Shown piece by piece: positions 25,557 through 35,716 of a stretch of DNA of 64,000 nucleotides; positions within the stretch are counted from its first letter, which is position 1, and each line of letters opens with the position of its first letter. The DNA is taken from positions 62,001 through 126,000 of the forward strand of contig NZ_AUFL01000012.1 of assembly GCF_000426485.1 (NCBI RefSeq), read 5' to 3'. A program made the position numbers and the translations under genes. Source of the DNA: Indolivaga capnocytophagoides DSM 22835. Its GTDB lineage: Bacteria; Bacteroidota; Bacteroidia; Bacteroidales; Dysgonomonadaceae. The notes under the pieces are model-generated. The model was not told the origin of the DNA. It worked only from the letters and a program-made list of their open reading frames with translations, and did not search any database.

Positions 25557-27002
25557 ATGAAGAGAATATTAATATGGAACTTTATGTCTCTATTATTTAT
25601 AATGAACATACAAGCCCAAAAAGAAATGAATTGGTGGTATTTTGGATCATATGCAGGATTAAATTTCGGATCTACCAATAATGTGGTATCAAAAGAAGGA
25701 TTACAAACTGCCAAAATGCCCACTACACTAAGAGGTCCGATCTCCACAAATGAGGGCTGTTTTACATTATCTGATGTAGAAGGTAATTTGTTAATGTCTT
25801 CGGATGGGATGACTGTTTATAATAAAAACAATGTAACGATGGATTCGGGTACAGGTTTGTTTGGAGATCCGTCAGCCACACAATCAGGGATTGTAGTACC
25901 TATGCCCGGAAATTCAGATCGATATTACATTTTTACAGTAAATGCTGTGACCGGATATCCGTACGGAATCTGTTATTCGATAGTAGACCTAAGCCTTAAT
26001 GATGGGCTAGGTAAAGTAATCTCTAAAAATACGAATATACGGCCAGGCTATACTTGTGAAAATATTGCCTCTGCGGCAAAAGCTGATGGTAGCGGATATT
26101 GGTTAGTGAATAGAACATTCGGAAACTTCTTGGTGTGGGATATTACAGCTTCAGGGATAACCGGCCCGAATATATATCCTTCCAACTTTTCTGATACCTC
26201 TATAGGACCTTATGCCGGTGAAATAAGATTTTCTCCCGACAATACAAAAATTATCAACACTACATATTGGAGTGGAGCAATCATTTCTGCCGATTTCGAT
26301 CCTATAACAGGTATTATATCTAATGCGATAGTATCTACAGGGCATGCAAGTCCTTACGGAATAGAATTCTCGCCTTCAGGAGAATATCTTTATATTGGAG
26401 GAGAAGGTGCTCTCGGTTCTAAAATATCATGGGATGACTTACGACTCAATAAAGTTTCGACGAAGATGTCAATGTATGCTATCAATTGGAAATTAGGTCC
26501 TGATAAGAGGATATATGGAATACGATCATCAACTCGCCATCTTTATGTAATAATGGATCCCGACAAAGGAGGAAATGATATACGAATATTTGAAAATTAT
26601 TTGCTCTCCGGAACTAGTTCTGTGTATGGATTACCCAATTTTCCAGCCTCATTTTTCCAAAAATCACAAATGCCGGATTTTAAATGTACTTCATACATCA
26701 GCACATTCAATCTCGAAATTACTGCATTAGGATCGGAAGCACCTAAAACCCTTGAATGGAATTTTGGTGATGGATCTCCGGTAGTTACAGAAATAGTAAG
26801 CAGTGGTACGGCAACCTATACACAACACCACACCTATTCTTCGCTAGGTGTATATACAATAGAAGTAACCCCTAAAAAGGCTGATGGAAGTATGTTATCT
26901 AAAACTACCCACAAAATAAAAATTGCAGATTGCGTAATCAAAACCAATCGGGCTATAAGACATGATCTGCAAAATTCAATCACGATTAATCTCAATAGAT
27001 AA
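25557..27002 (+). CDS. Exported cassette protein A2 with PKD-like domain
   Basis: 481 residues. Signal peptide to about residue 21 (IMNIQAQ), then NWWYFGSYAGLNFG, EGCFTLSDVEGNLLMSSDGM and SATQSGIVVPMPGN, a repeat-rich region typical of large Bacteroidetes cell-surface proteins that probably folds as a beta-propeller. A PKD-like domain lies at about 385-465 (LEWNFGDGSPVVTE, then HHTYSSLGVYTIEVTP). No type IX C-terminal sorting domain is seen. The next gene starts 2 bases after the stop. Cassette B carries a 490-residue paralogue. Confidence 0.8.
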   Translation: MKRILIWNFMSLLFIMNIQAQKEMNWWYFGSYAGLNFGSTNNVVSKEGLQTAKMPTTLRGPISTNEGCFTLSDVEGNLLMSSDGMTVYNKNNVTMDSGTGLFGDPSATQSGIVVPMPGNSDRYYIFTVNAVTGYPYGICYSIVDLSLNDGLGKVISKNTNIRPGYTCENIASAAKADGSGYWLVNRTFGNFLVWDITASGITGPNIYPSNFSDTSIGPYAGEIRFSPDNTKIINTTYWSGAIISADFDPITGIISNAIVSTGHASPYGIEFSPSGEYLYIGGEGALGSKISWDDLRLNKVSTKMSMYAINWKLGPDKRIYGIRSSTRHLYVIMDPDKGGNDIRIFENYLLSGTSSVYGLPNFPASFFQKSQMPDFKCTSYISTFNLEITALGSEAPKTLEWNFGDGSPVVTEIVSSGTATYTQHHTYSSLGVYTIEVTPKKADGSMLSKTTHKIKIADCVIKTNRAIRHDLQNSITINLNR

Positions 27003-27004
27003 AT

Positions 27005-27586
27005 ATGAAAAAATATATTTGGTTAATAATATTACCCTTTATGTGGATTAATAATACGATGTTGTATGCACAAATAGGAATTAATACAGAGTCTCCCAAT
27101 CAGACTTCCGTATTAGATATTACATCCTCAAATAAAGGGCTTCTTATACCTCGTATGTCGAACAACGAAAAAACTGCAATAACATCTCCGGCTGCCGGGC
27201 TATTGGTATATGATACTGATCTGAAATGTATCTCTCAGAATATCGGAAGTACAGCTTCACCCAAATGGACATGCCTCACTCGATATAACAGACACTTCTT
27301 TCTGATGCCTTCCATTAATATTGAGACTTCTGTTGTAGGAACAACTCACACTATAGATCTGTATCAACAGTATAAAAGTCAGTTTGCATCTCCTTTATAT
27401 AAGAGCCTTGGCGCTCCTGTCAATATACCCGTATTCGGATCGGAACAATTGTACTTCTATATCACCTATTTTGATAAAAATATTCTTGATATTAAGGATA
27501 TAGATCACACGGGAAAAATGACATATACAATAAAAAAGAAAGCAAACTGGGACACTTATATGAATATCATCTTTGTTATTAGATAA
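27005..27586 (+). CDS. Exported cassette protein A3 (IGINT family)
   Basis: 193 residues. Signal peptide ending MLYAQ, then IGINTESPNQTSVLDI and KGLLIPRMSNNEKTAIT, so it is a paralogue of A1 and of cassette B's last protein. It has the two cysteines (KCIS, WTCLT) and ends YMNIIFVIR. It begins 2 bases after A2. A terminator follows. Confidence 0.8.
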   Translation: MKKYIWLIILPFMWINNTMLYAQIGINTESPNQTSVLDITSSNKGLLIPRMSNNEKTAITSPAAGLLVYDTDLKCISQNIGSTASPKWTCLTRYNRHFFLMPSINIETSVVGTTHTIDLYQQYKSQFASPLYKSLGAPVNIPVFGSEQLYFYITYFDKNILDIKDIDHTGKMTYTIKKKANWDTYMNIIFVIR

Positions 27587-27650
27587 ATAAGTCATTATCT
27601 AATAACAAAACGATGAACATATGCTTCTGGTTATCAAAAAACTTAGACAA

Positions 27651-27690
27651 AATAAATAAGGCATCTCCTATCAGAGATGCCTTATTTATT
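27651..27690. terminator. Bidirectional terminator, cassette A/dnaA
   Basis: AAATAAGGCATCTC pairs with GAGATGCCTTATTT around CTATCA, followed by ATTTT. It serves cassette A and the convergent dnaA. Confidence 0.85.
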
Positions 27691-27708
27691 TTATGATAAT
27701 AACCTAGA

Positions 27709-29109
27709 TTATTTTTTCAATATTTTTTCTATTTCGTCCAAATCATCCCTGAACGATTTATCAACTTGAAGCTGATCTTTCACTGTTTTGCAGGCATGTA
27801 ATACGGTAGCATGATTTTTTTTACCTATAACAGCCCCGATCTGTGCCAAAGACATTTCTGTATACAATTTTGACAAATACATAGCAACCTGACGAGCCTG
27901 TACGATTTCTCTTTTACGAGATGCTGTTTGCAGTAATTCTGTTTTTATATTAAAGTGCTTGCACACAACTTCAGAGATGCTGTCTACAGTAAGCTTCTTT
28001 TTCTCAATCTTACGAATTGCCTGCCCTATTACCCTTTTGGCCAAAGCCATATCCACTTCTTTGTTGTAGATAACCGAGTAAGCCATCAAAGAAACGATAA
28101 TACCTTCCAGATCACGGACATTCTCAGTTACATTATCTGCTATAAAAGTGATAACGTCTTCGGGTATAGAAAGACCATCCTGCAGAATCTTATTTTTAAG
28201 AATCTTAGTTCTCAATTCAAAATCGGGATTCTCCAATCGAGTTGTTAATCCCCATCTGAATCTTGTCAATAAACGCTCTTCAACACCCTGCAATTCAGCC
28301 GGAGCTTTATCTGATGTAAGAATAAGCTGTTTATTATTCTGATGTAAGTGATTAAATATATGGAAGAATGTATTTTGTGTTTTTTCCAATCCAGCCAACT
28401 CCTGAATATCATCTATAATAAGGACATCTATTCCCTGATAAAAGTTGATAAAATCATTTACTGTATTGAAACGGGTTGCATCAGTATATTGCACCTTAAA
28501 TAAGTGAGCCGAAACGTATAGCACCTTTTTATCAGGAAACTGATCAAGAATGCGTGTACCTATAGCGTGACATAAGTGAGTTTTTCCGACACCTGATGTC
28601 CCATGCAAGAACAACGGACTGAAAGCTGTTTTACCCGGATTATTTGCGATTGTTTCACCAGCTGTTCTAGCCAGTTTATTGCTGACACCTTCAAAGAAAT
28701 TACCAAAAGTGTATTTTGGGTTCAGTTGAGAATCAAAGTCCGTAGGAACAACTTTCTGAAAAGGATTAGGAATCTTATTCGCTTGCTTTGGTGTAATTTT
28801 TTCCACACTCAAAGACTTAGCATCTCCACGGTAATCAACATGGGTATTTGTTGTATTTTCAACAAGAATCCTATAGTTAAGAATAGTCTCTTTTCCTATC
28901 TCACGATGAAGTGTCATCCGTAACAGGTCTACGAATTTATCTTCTAAATACTCATAGAAAAATTGGCTTGGCACCTGTATCGTAAACACATTCCTTTCAT
29001 ACGAATGTGGTACAATAGGTGAAAACCATGTTTGAAACGTAATATCAGATACGTTATCTTTTATTACATTCAGACACTTATTCCATAAAATATTTACATT
29101 ATTATTCAT
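27709..29109 (-). CDS. dnaA: Chromosomal replication initiator DnaA
   Basis: 466 residues. Domain I starts [16 protein letters not shown]. The AAA+ domain has Walker [17 protein letters not shown] near residue 170, Walker [11 protein letters not shown] near 235 and sensor [10 protein letters not shown]. Domain IV has the DnaA-box-binding signature [20 protein letters not shown] near 420-440. It melts oriC and recruits the helicase. It is flanked by cassette A and an MCE gene; I cannot see a clear origin or DnaA-box cluster next to it. recF is 15 kb away. Confidence 0.97.
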   Translation of the reverse strand: MNNNVNILWNKCLNVIKDNVSDITFQTWFSPIVPHSYERNVFTIQVPSQFFYEYLEDKFVDLLRMTLHREIGKETILNYRILVENTTNTHVDYRGDAKSLSVEKITPKQANKIPNPFQKVVPTDFDSQLNPKYTFGNFFEGVSNKLARTAGETIANNPGKTAFSPLFLHGTSGVGKTHLCHAIGTRILDQFPDKKVLYVSAHLFKVQYTDATRFNTVNDFINFYQGIDVLIIDDIQELAGLEKTQNTFFHIFNHLHQNNKQLILTSDKAPAELQGVEERLLTRFRWGLTTRLENPDFELRTKILKNKILQDGLSIPEDVITFIADNVTENVRDLEGIIVSLMAYSVIYNKEVDMALAKRVIGQAIRKIEKKKLTVDSISEVVCKHFNIKTELLQTASRKREIVQARQVAMYLSKLYTEMSLAQIGAVIGKKNHATVLHACKTVKDQLQVDKSFRDDLDEIEKILKK

Positions 29110-29407
29110 CGCTAAAAATCGGTAGTTCTATTTTTGTTTTCCTCTTAACTATTATTGTAATGCAAATTTTGGAAATAAATTCAGTTTAAACAAATCGGAA
29201 TAAATTTGCATTTTTAAATACATTATAACACTTTCATTTTCAGCAAGATAAATAAATAGATAATTCTACCTATCTAAGCTTTTAAAGTTCAAGCATTTAA
29301 GGTATTTTATCTATAAATACCCAAAGTATAAACCATAAATACCTTGCTGTTAAGAAGTAGTTACAGTTTTTTATTATTTAGAAAGATTCTAAATAAGGAT
29401 GCTTTTA
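29110..29407. other. dnaA upstream region with inverted repeats
   Basis: AT-rich. GGTATTT-TATCTAT-AAATACC at 29301-29321 is an inverted repeat, and a second AAATACCTT at 29337-29345 could pair with the same AAGGTATTT at 29299-29307. It may be a terminator of the MCE gene or a protein-binding site. No convincing DnaA boxes. Confidence 0.4.
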
Positions 29408-30301
29408 TCAAAAGACTTTTACATTAATATACTTGGATGGATTTTCTTTTACATCCTTCAATAGTAATGAGGCATTGCCCATAGTTGACACAAGGCTATC
29501 ATACAATTGTCTGTCATTCATCAACAGACCTACAGAATTATCTTTACTGTTCAGTTTATTGGTAAGAGCCTGTATGTTTTGTAAAGTAGAGTCTATCGAT
29601 TGATAAGACTTCTGAAAGTCCATTGTTTTAAACTGTCCTGATACCTGAGCCAAATCAGATGACACAGTAGTCATATTATTAGCCAATTTAGGAATATCTT
29701 TATTCATGACAGTCATCATCTGATTTAATTGTCTCGAAGCTGTAGTAAGTTCTGATGTAATAACATTTACATTTTGCAATGATTGAGCTAATGCAGGATT
29801 AGTCACAAGCAACTGTACTCCTGATAAAATCGAATCTATCTTAGGGATAAGATTTCCAACCTGAGGCAGCACAGTTTGGCTCATCGACTCCATCATACCC
29901 AACTGACGGATACCGGGAATACGATCAGATGAAGTATACAATTCCTGAGTTTCGGGATTCTTATCGATTATCACAGTAGCTGATCCCATCAACGATACAT
30001 CAAGTTTGATCTTACTACCTTTCGTTATTTTCACGCCTTTATCTAAGTTTAAAACAACCGCCACTTTATTCTCCTCTTGCTGGTCTAGCTCCATGGAATA
30101 CACAAGCCCTACCTGATAACCATTCAGAATAACAGGAGACGACAATGTCAACCCTGTCACATCATCAAAAACGACAGTATAGGAGTTAGCCGGTTTGAAG
30201 ATATTGATACCTTTCAGAAAATTAATTCCGGTATACAGCAAGAACAGAGCTACAACAAAACCTATTCCGATTTTTACTTCTTTCGAAAACATTTTTTTCA
30301 T
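29408..30301 (-). CDS. MCE/MlaD-family lipid transport protein
   Basis: 297 residues. One N-terminal membrane helix (residues 10-29) anchors an MCE domain (YTVVFDDVTGLTLSSPVILN, YQVGLVYSMEL, GSKIKLDVSLMGSATVIID). The remainder is a long helical region. MCE proteins carry lipids between membranes. A single MCE gene without adjacent mlaE/mlaF; the amidase lies 113 bases upstream on the same strand. The palindrome R9 lies 14 bases before its start. Confidence 0.85.
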   Translation of the reverse strand: MKKMFSKEVKIGIGFVVALFLLYTGINFLKGINIFKPANSYTVVFDDVTGLTLSSPVILNGYQVGLVYSMELDQQEENKVAVVLNLDKGVKITKGSKIKLDVSLMGSATVIIDKNPETQELYTSSDRIPGIRQLGMMESMSQTVLPQVGNLIPKIDSILSGVQLLVTNPALAQSLQNVNVITSELTTASRQLNQMMTVMNKDIPKLANNMTTVSSDLAQVSGQFKTMDFQKSYQSIDSTLQNIQALTNKLNSKDNSVGLLMNDRQLYDSLVSTMGNASLLLKDVKENPSKYINVKVF

Positions 30302-30315
30302 ATAAATTTTCTATT

Positions 30316-30330
30316 GAGGTCGCAGACCTA
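30316..30330 (-). repeat. 5'-UTR palindrome, copy R9
   Basis: GAGGTCGCAGACCTA, 14 bases before the MCE gene start, in the region between it and the amidase gene. Confidence 0.5.
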
Positions 30331-30414
30331 TTTATTATTCTTTTTTGACATCAGACTATTCACTCCTGTTACAACGATAGTCGAATATCTTTTTACTTTT
30401 TCAAAAACAGTATT

Positions 30415-31779
30415 TTACTTGACCCGAACATTATCCCTGAAACGAACAATGAAAGCATCTCCGAACTTCTTCTTAGCCTCTTTCAACAGAGTTGCGGCCT
30501 CAGCTTCACTTGTTGTAGAGCCGTATGTATATTTATATACACCACCATCCTGATATGAATCAACCGGAGACAAACCTTTAAAGGCAGCAGCATTTTTCGG
30601 TAGTTTTGTACTTCCGGTCATAAATTGCACCCGATACTCCAGAGCTCCGGCAGCAACTTTAGCTGTAGATGTCTTTGACCCTTTCGGGGTTATCACCTGT
30701 ACATCTTTTTGCACAGGCTTATCTTCTGTTACAGCTTTCGATGCTTTGGGTTTTACAGATTCAGCTTTCGGAGTTTCTACTTTTGATTTTTTACTATTAT
30801 CGACAGGCAGATCTTCGACCTTATTATTTTTAGAAACAAACAATGGCTTAGATGCAGGAGATTCACTTTTTGCGACTGTATCTTTTAATGTTTTAGAGGA
30901 TAAAGGCACTGTTACCGGCTTTGTATCTTCTATGCGTTCTTTCTCTTTTTCGGGTCTGGTCGTTTCTTTTTTAGGAGCTTCCGCAATAGAGCCTGAAGTA
31001 CGGCCTTGCTTTTTATCGAAATCTTTTTTATATTTTTCCAATCCCGAATAGATGGCACTCGCCATAGCTCTCTGCCCGATTGATGAGGATAAATATTTAG
31101 CTTCTGCCGGATTGTTTATAAACCCCAGCTCTATCAGAACACTCGGCATACCCGATTCTCTCAGCACAAGAAATCCGGCTTGCAAGACTCCCCTATCGAC
31201 CCTTTTTGCAACTTTAGAAAAACCGCTTTGTACCTGAGTCGCAAATTGCAGGCTTTGCTCCATGTATTTATCAGTCATAAATTCGAAAATAATATTCGAT
31301 TCGGGAGAGTTCGGATCGAACCCTTCGTAACGTTTATTATAATTATCTTCAAGAAGAATTACAGAGTTTTCACGCTTTGCCACGGCTAAGTTTTCCTCGC
31401 TTCGCGCCAACCCAAGAATATAGGTATCTGCTCCTGATGCCGTTGTTGTTTTCGCAGCAGTAGAATTGGTATGGATAGATATAAACAAATTCGCTTTCGC
31501 CTTATTTGCAATATCGGCACGCTTATACAAATCAACAAATACATCGGATTTGCGGGTATAAATAACTTTTACATCATTCATATTGCTCTCTATAAGCTTA
31601 CCCAAAGCCTGAGCTACTTTCAGATTTATTTCTTTTTCCTTATATGTACCTCTTATGGCACCACCGTCTTTACCTCCGTGTCCGGCATCTATTACAACAA
31701 TAAATTTATCAGCTGAAACAAGTGTAAAGTTTAAGCTCACAAACAGCAACAACGTGCAAATTAAAGTTATTCTTCTCAT
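30415..31779 (-). CDS. N-acetylmuramoyl-L-alanine amidase with SPOR-like tail
   Basis: 454 residues. Signal peptide to about 23, then an Amidase_3 domain with VVIDAGHGGKDGGA (zinc His), the downstream FISIHTNS (His) and VLIELGFINNPAE (catalytic Glu). A low-complexity Lys/Pro/Ser linker at about 240-370 leads to a SPOR-like domain (LEYRVQFMTGSTKLP to the end), which binds denuded glycan at septa. It cleaves peptidoglycan amide bonds in the periplasm. On the minus strand a TACTTTTG -7 element lies 57 bases upstream. Confidence 0.92.
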   Translation of the reverse strand: MRRITLICTLLLFVSLNFTLVSADKFIVVIDAGHGGKDGGAIRGTYKEKEINLKVAQALGKLIESNMNDVKVIYTRKSDVFVDLYKRADIANKAKANLFISIHTNSTAAKTTTASGADTYILGLARSEENLAVAKRENSVILLEDNYNKRYEGFDPNSPESNIIFEFMTDKYMEQSLQFATQVQSGFSKVAKRVDRGVLQAGFLVLRESGMPSVLIELGFINNPAEAKYLSSSIGQRAMASAIYSGLEKYKKDFDKKQGRTSGSIAEAPKKETTRPEKEKERIEDTKPVTVPLSSKTLKDTVAKSESPASKPLFVSKNNKVEDLPVDNSKKSKVETPKAESVKPKASKAVTEDKPVQKDVQVITPKGSKTSTAKVAAGALEYRVQFMTGSTKLPKNAAAFKGLSPVDSYQDGGVYKYTYGSTTSEAEAATLLKEAKKKFGDAFIVRFRDNVRVK

Positions 31780-31836
31780 ATCAAGTTTATGAAAGCAGAT
31801 TGAAAACTTTTTCTTTCTAAAACAATCCTACGGCAA

Positions 31837-31844
31837 CAAAAGTA
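31837..31844 (-). promoter_or_regulatory. Amidase promoter, -7 element
   Basis: On the minus strand CATTAAATACTTTTG ends in TACTTTTG, a TAnnTTTG match. The same 15-base block occurs in the outer part of repeat R3, near 16503-16517. Confidence 0.55.
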
Positions 31845-31966
31845 TTTAATGACGGATTCCGAATAAATAATGATATTTTTTTTTCAATACCATCAACTAA
31901 CAGATCTTCTCCTTTAGAGTTCCCGGCTATTGTTTATAATCTCCTTTTTATTTATATATCCCTTTA

Positions 31967-32974
31967 TTATTTAGCTTGGTGTACAACTTCATTTTTAAGC
32001 TCTTTTCCGGCAAAAAAGTCAGCAACATTATTCATTGTTGTATTTGCGATATTCGACATAGCTTCTTCTGTAAAGAATGCCTGATGTGAAGTTACAATTA
32101 CATTATTAAATGAAAGCAGGCGAGCCAGAACATCATCCGTTAATACGCTATCCGAACAATCTTCATAAAAATAGGCTCCTTCTTCCTCATATACATCAAG
32201 ACCGGCATATCCGATCTTCCTGCTGATAAGTCCATCAATCAGGTGTTTTGTGTGGATCAGTTTTCCACGTCCGGTATTAATGATCATCACTCCATCTTTC
32301 ATTTTTGCGATAGAATCCTCACAGATCATATATTCGGTTTCTTTAGTCAAAGGACAATGCAGAGTTATAACATCGGCATTCGTATATATTTCATCCAACG
32401 TTGCATATTTAATATCATTCTTGGCTGCAAATTCATGATCAGGATAAAGATCATAAGCAAGAATTTTCATACCTAGACCTTTTAATACCCCAATAACAGT
32501 TTTTCCGATTTTACCTGTACCAATTACTCCCACAGTTTTTTCATACATATCAAAACCAAGGAATCCGTTCAGTGAGAAATTCCAATCACGTGTACGCAGA
32601 AAAGCCCGGTGTACCTTGCGATTTAGACATAACATCAAAGCTAATGTATGTTCGGCAATCGCATGCGGCGAATAATCGGGAACTCTTACTACTTTGATCT
32701 TTCCGGCAGCATATGCGATATCGACATTGTTAAACCCTGCACAACGTAAGGCGATCAGTTTCACCCCCATTTCGCATAGCTTATCTATCACATATTTATC
32801 CACATCTGCATTTACAAAGATACAAACGGCGTCTGCACCTCCTGCCAATATAACATTGTGTTTGTCCAGATGTTCTTTATGATATACAAGTTCATAGCCA
32901 AACTGCTGGTTTACTTTTTCGAAAGTGTCCTGATCGTAAGGTTTTGCGTCAAAAACCGCTATTTTATATGCCAT
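31967..32974 (-). CDS. ldhA: D-2-hydroxyacid dehydrogenase (D-lactate type)
   Basis: 335 residues. MAYKIAVFDAKPYD is the usual start, at the ATG 32974. The Rossmann motif is VGVIGTGKIGKTV near 142-154. Catalytic residues Arg, Glu and His are in RCAGFNNVD, DVYEEEGAYFYED and VTSHQAFFTEEA. Reduces pyruvate to D-lactate with NADH, or a related 2-keto acid. A degenerate copy of the palindrome (TTAGTTCTCAGACTT) lies 18 bases before the start. Confidence 0.9.
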   Translation of the reverse strand: MAYKIAVFDAKPYDQDTFEKVNQQFGYELVYHKEHLDKHNVILAGGADAVCIFVNADVDKYVIDKLCEMGVKLIALRCAGFNNVDIAYAAGKIKVVRVPDYSPHAIAEHTLALMLCLNRKVHRAFLRTRDWNFSLNGFLGFDMYEKTVGVIGTGKIGKTVIGVLKGLGMKILAYDLYPDHEFAAKNDIKYATLDEIYTNADVITLHCPLTKETEYMICEDSIAKMKDGVMIINTGRGKLIHTKHLIDGLISRKIGYAGLDVYEEEGAYFYEDCSDSVLTDDVLARLLSFNNVIVTSHQAFFTEEAMSNIANTTMNNVADFFAGKELKNEVVHQAK

Positions 32975-33244
32975 AATATTACAATTTAGTTTAGTTCTCA
33001 GACTTTTCATCATTCTAGTTATCTAAACAATCTAAGCCTGTTATAAATCAAAATAGATTCTTTTTTATATTTGAAATTGAAATAATTCATACAAAAATAA
33101 GAAAATATGCTTTAAAATATAATTTTAAGCACCTATCCCCTCCGTTTATGTCGAAAAATAAGAGTATATTTTATTATAACCGCTTAACATAAATAAAAGA
33201 ACTACACAAAAATAACAGCAAAATATGTAGTTTGTTTATAAAAC
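32975..33244. other. Intergenic region with degenerate palindrome
   Basis: AT-rich. Contains a weak copy R13 of the dispersed element at about 32991-33005. Ends at the terminator of rny. No gene visible. Confidence 0.45.
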
Positions 33245-33273
33245 AAAGAGATTCTTCAACGAAGAACCTCTTT
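33245..33273 (-). terminator. Terminator after rny
   Basis: AAAGAG-TTCTTC and GAAGAA-CTCTTT arms around an AAC loop, 21 bases after the rny stop; TTT-rich follows on the minus strand. Confidence 0.75.
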
Positions 33274-33293
33274 ATCCAATATATATTTAACTT

Positions 33294-34823
33294 TTATTTA
33301 GCAAAACTTACAGATCGGGTTTCCCTGATAACGGTAATCTTAACCTGACCGGGATAAGTCATTTCGTCTTGTATCCGTTTAGCAATTTCTCCCGAAAGCT
33401 TTTCGGTTTCAACATCATCAACTTTATCTGCACCAACGATAACACGAAGTTCACGTCCGGCCTGAATAGCATAAGTTTTCAAAACTCCCGGATAAGACAT
33501 CGCCAATTGTTCAAGGTCATTCAAACGCTTGATGTAAGCTTCTACAATTTCGCGGCGAGCTCCCGGACGTGCTCCGGAAATAGCATCACACACTTGAACG
33601 ATAGGAGCCAGCAGACTGGTCATTTCTATTTCATCGTGGTGAGCACCGATCGCATTACAGATATCCGGTTTTTCTTTGTATTTTTCAGCCAGTTTCATAC
33701 CAAGCAATGCGTGTGGCAATTCCGGTTCGTCATCAGGCACTTTACCTATATCGTGCAACAGACCTGCACGTTTAGCCTTTTTCACATTCAAGCCTAGTTC
33801 GGCAGCCATTATCGCACAAAGATTGGCTGTTTCCCGGGCATGCTGCAATAAGTTTTGTCCGTAAGACGAACGGTATTTCATCTTACCGATAAGACGTATC
33901 ATTTCAGGATGCAGTCCATGTATACCCAAGTCGATAGCAGTACGCTTACCGGTTTCTATAATTTCTTCTTCGATTTGTTTTCTTACTTTCGATACAACCT
34001 CTTCGATTCTAGCCGGATGGATACGACCATCAGCGACCAATTGATGAAGAGCCAGGCGGGCAATCTCACGTCTCACAGGATCAAATCCGGAGATAACAAT
34101 AGCCTCAGGGGTATCATCTACTACGATTTCTACTCCGGTAGCAGCTTCCAATGCACGGATATTACGTCCTTCACGTCCGATAATACGTCCTTTTACCTCA
34201 TCCGATTCAATATGGAATACAGTAATTGCATTTTCGATGGCAGTTTCAGTTGCCACACGTTGTATAGATTGTATTACAATTTTTTTAGCCTCTTTATTAG
34301 CCGTCATCTTAGCTTCTTCCATTATCTCGCTGATGTACGACTGAGCGTTGGTTTGAGCTTCATCTTTCAAAGCCTCTACCAATTTACCCTTGATTTCTTC
34401 TGCCGAAAGTCCCGAAAGAGCTTCGAGTCTTTCCACCTCTTGCTTATGCAATTTATCAAGGTCTTGTTTTTTCTTTTCTACGATTTCAAGCTGCGCATCC
34501 AGATTTTCTTTCACAACGTCTACTTCCGATTTACGGCGTTGCGCTTCTTCGATCTTCTGATTCAGCGTTTGTTCCCTCTGTTTTACTTTATTTTCAGCAA
34601 CCTGCAGTTTTGAATTCCTGCTGTTTACTTGTTTTTCAAACTCGGCTTTCATTTGTAAAGCCTGTTCTTTTACTTCCAGTAATTTATTCTTCTTGATTAC
34701 TTCGGCTTCACGTTCTGCTTCTTCAATACGACGCTTCACGTTCGCATTGGTTACAAAGTTAAGAACGAGCCAAGCGATAACAGCACCTGCCACTAAGCCT
34801 ACTACTGCAAATATTATCTCCAT
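33294..34823 (-). CDS. rny: Ribonuclease Y
   Basis: 509 residues. A membrane helix (residues 3-22) is followed by a long coiled coil to about 195, a KH domain ([15 protein letters not shown]) and the HD domain with [19 protein letters not shown]. Membrane-bound endonuclease starting mRNA decay. Transcribed after zapA with a gap of 141 bases; that gap contains no recognised RNA. Its terminator is at 33245-33273. Confidence 0.96.
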   Translation of the reverse strand: MEIIFAVVGLVAGAVIAWLVLNFVTNANVKRRIEEAEREAEVIKKNKLLEVKEQALQMKAEFEKQVNSRNSKLQVAENKVKQREQTLNQKIEEAQRRKSEVDVVKENLDAQLEIVEKKKQDLDKLHKQEVERLEALSGLSAEEIKGKLVEALKDEAQTNAQSYISEIMEEAKMTANKEAKKIVIQSIQRVATETAIENAITVFHIESDEVKGRIIGREGRNIRALEAATGVEIVVDDTPEAIVISGFDPVRREIARLALHQLVADGRIHPARIEEVVSKVRKQIEEEIIETGKRTAIDLGIHGLHPEMIRLIGKMKYRSSYGQNLLQHARETANLCAIMAAELGLNVKKAKRAGLLHDIGKVPDDEPELPHALLGMKLAEKYKEKPDICNAIGAHHDEIEMTSLLAPIVQVCDAISGARPGARREIVEAYIKRLNDLEQLAMSYPGVLKTYAIQAGRELRVIVGADKVDDVETEKLSGEIAKRIQDEMTYPGQVKITVIRETRSVSFAK

Positions 34824-34964
34824 ATAGCTCTTTTTGTTTCACGTTAATTAAAAATACCCTTCAGGTATCGGTTTTATATAAAAAAAACTAATCAAAAACA
34901 ACCGGAAATGCCGATCGTTCTCAATTAGTGCCAATTGATTTTACTATTTATTGATATTAGAAAA

Positions 34965-35267
34965 CTATCTGTTTTGTCTCAAATACGTTTCCACTTCGTC
35001 TATCAAAGATTTCACCTTATCTTCAAAAAGCTTGTTTTTAGCTTCTAAAGCCTCTGTTTCGGACAATGCCTGAATGGCCGTCATAGCCAGATAGTCTTGC
35101 TCCAATAGGTTCTTCGAATCAGCCCCCGCGAAATGGATTCTATATTGATTGGTCTTCTTTTCAATAGCTACAGCTGCGTCCCTGAACTTTTGTTCATCCT
35201 TACGGTTTATCTTCAAACGATAAATCCGTTCCAGAATACGCAACGATATGATAAAACGCTCTCCCAT
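34965..35267 (-). CDS. zapA: ZapA-like cell-division protein
   Basis: 100 residues. YRLKINRKDEQKFRDAAVAI and LEQDYLAMTAIQALSETEAL match ZapA, which bundles FtsZ filaments. The C-terminal half is coiled coil. It starts 11 bases after the preceding helical gene, so they form a pair. Confidence 0.85.
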   Translation of the reverse strand: MGERFIISLRILERIYRLKINRKDEQKFRDAAVAIEKKTNQYRIHFAGADSKNLLEQDYLAMTAIQALSETEALEAKNKLFEDKVKSLIDEVETYLRQNR

Positions 35268-35278
35268 TGCTCATCCTT

Positions 35279-35575
35279 TTATATTTTCAACAATGCAATG
35301 CATTTATCAACCTCTTGCACTAACTTATTCAACCTGTTTTTTGCTTCTTCAACACCATCACTTCCCGTTCCGGTAAGAGTGTTGGCAAACATCAGGTCAT
35401 TGTATTTCTGGTTTAATTCTTCCAACACCGAACTAACACGATTTATCTCGCCATCTTTAGCTTCTAATCGAACCTTTAAACTCTGATTCTCGGCTTTCAG
35501 GGAATCACACAAATACATCAATTGATGCAGTCTGAGTTCAAGATCAGCGAGTAATTTCTCATGCTTTTCTGTCAT
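35279..35575 (-). CDS. Coiled-coil protein upstream of zapA
   Basis: 98 residues, nearly all heptad-type helix (LELRLHQLMYLCDSLKAEN and VLEELNQKYNDLM). Its position before zapA is common in Bacteroidetes and suggests a division-related partner, which is inference. The ATG at 35575 is preferred over the upstream TTG. Confidence 0.75.
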   Translation of the reverse strand: MTEKHEKLLADLELRLHQLMYLCDSLKAENQSLKVRLEAKDGEINRVSSVLEELNQKYNDLMFANTLTGTGSDGVEEAKNRLNKLVQEVDKCIALLKI

Positions 35576-35592
35576 AAACAATTAAATCAACA

Positions 35593-35622
35593 CAAAAATA
35601 CTGATATTTGCGAATAATCAAA
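35593..35622 (-). promoter_or_regulatory. Promoter of the zapA operon
   Basis: On the minus strand TTTG, an 18-base spacer, and TATTTTTG. The -7 element is 17 bases before the ATG at 35575. Confidence 0.65.
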
Positions 35623-35683
35623 AAAAAATACTATTTCTTTTTCTATTAGTAACATTTATCAATCAAACTTTCACTAATTATTT

Positions 35684-35691
35684 TATCTTTG
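35684..35691 (+). promoter_or_regulatory. rlpA promoter, -7 element
   Basis: TATCTTTG, 25 bases before the rlpA-like ATG. Confidence 0.55.
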
Positions 35692-35716
35692 CTCAGCATA
35701 AAGTTAAAAACAAAAA

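Noticed and set aside
29110-29407. Replication origin next to dnaA
   Set aside because: No cluster of TTATCCACA-like boxes could be seen; only AT-rich DNA and inverted repeats.
34824-34964. 6S RNA between zapA and rny
   Set aside because: Only 141 bases, with no recognisable long bulged hairpin.
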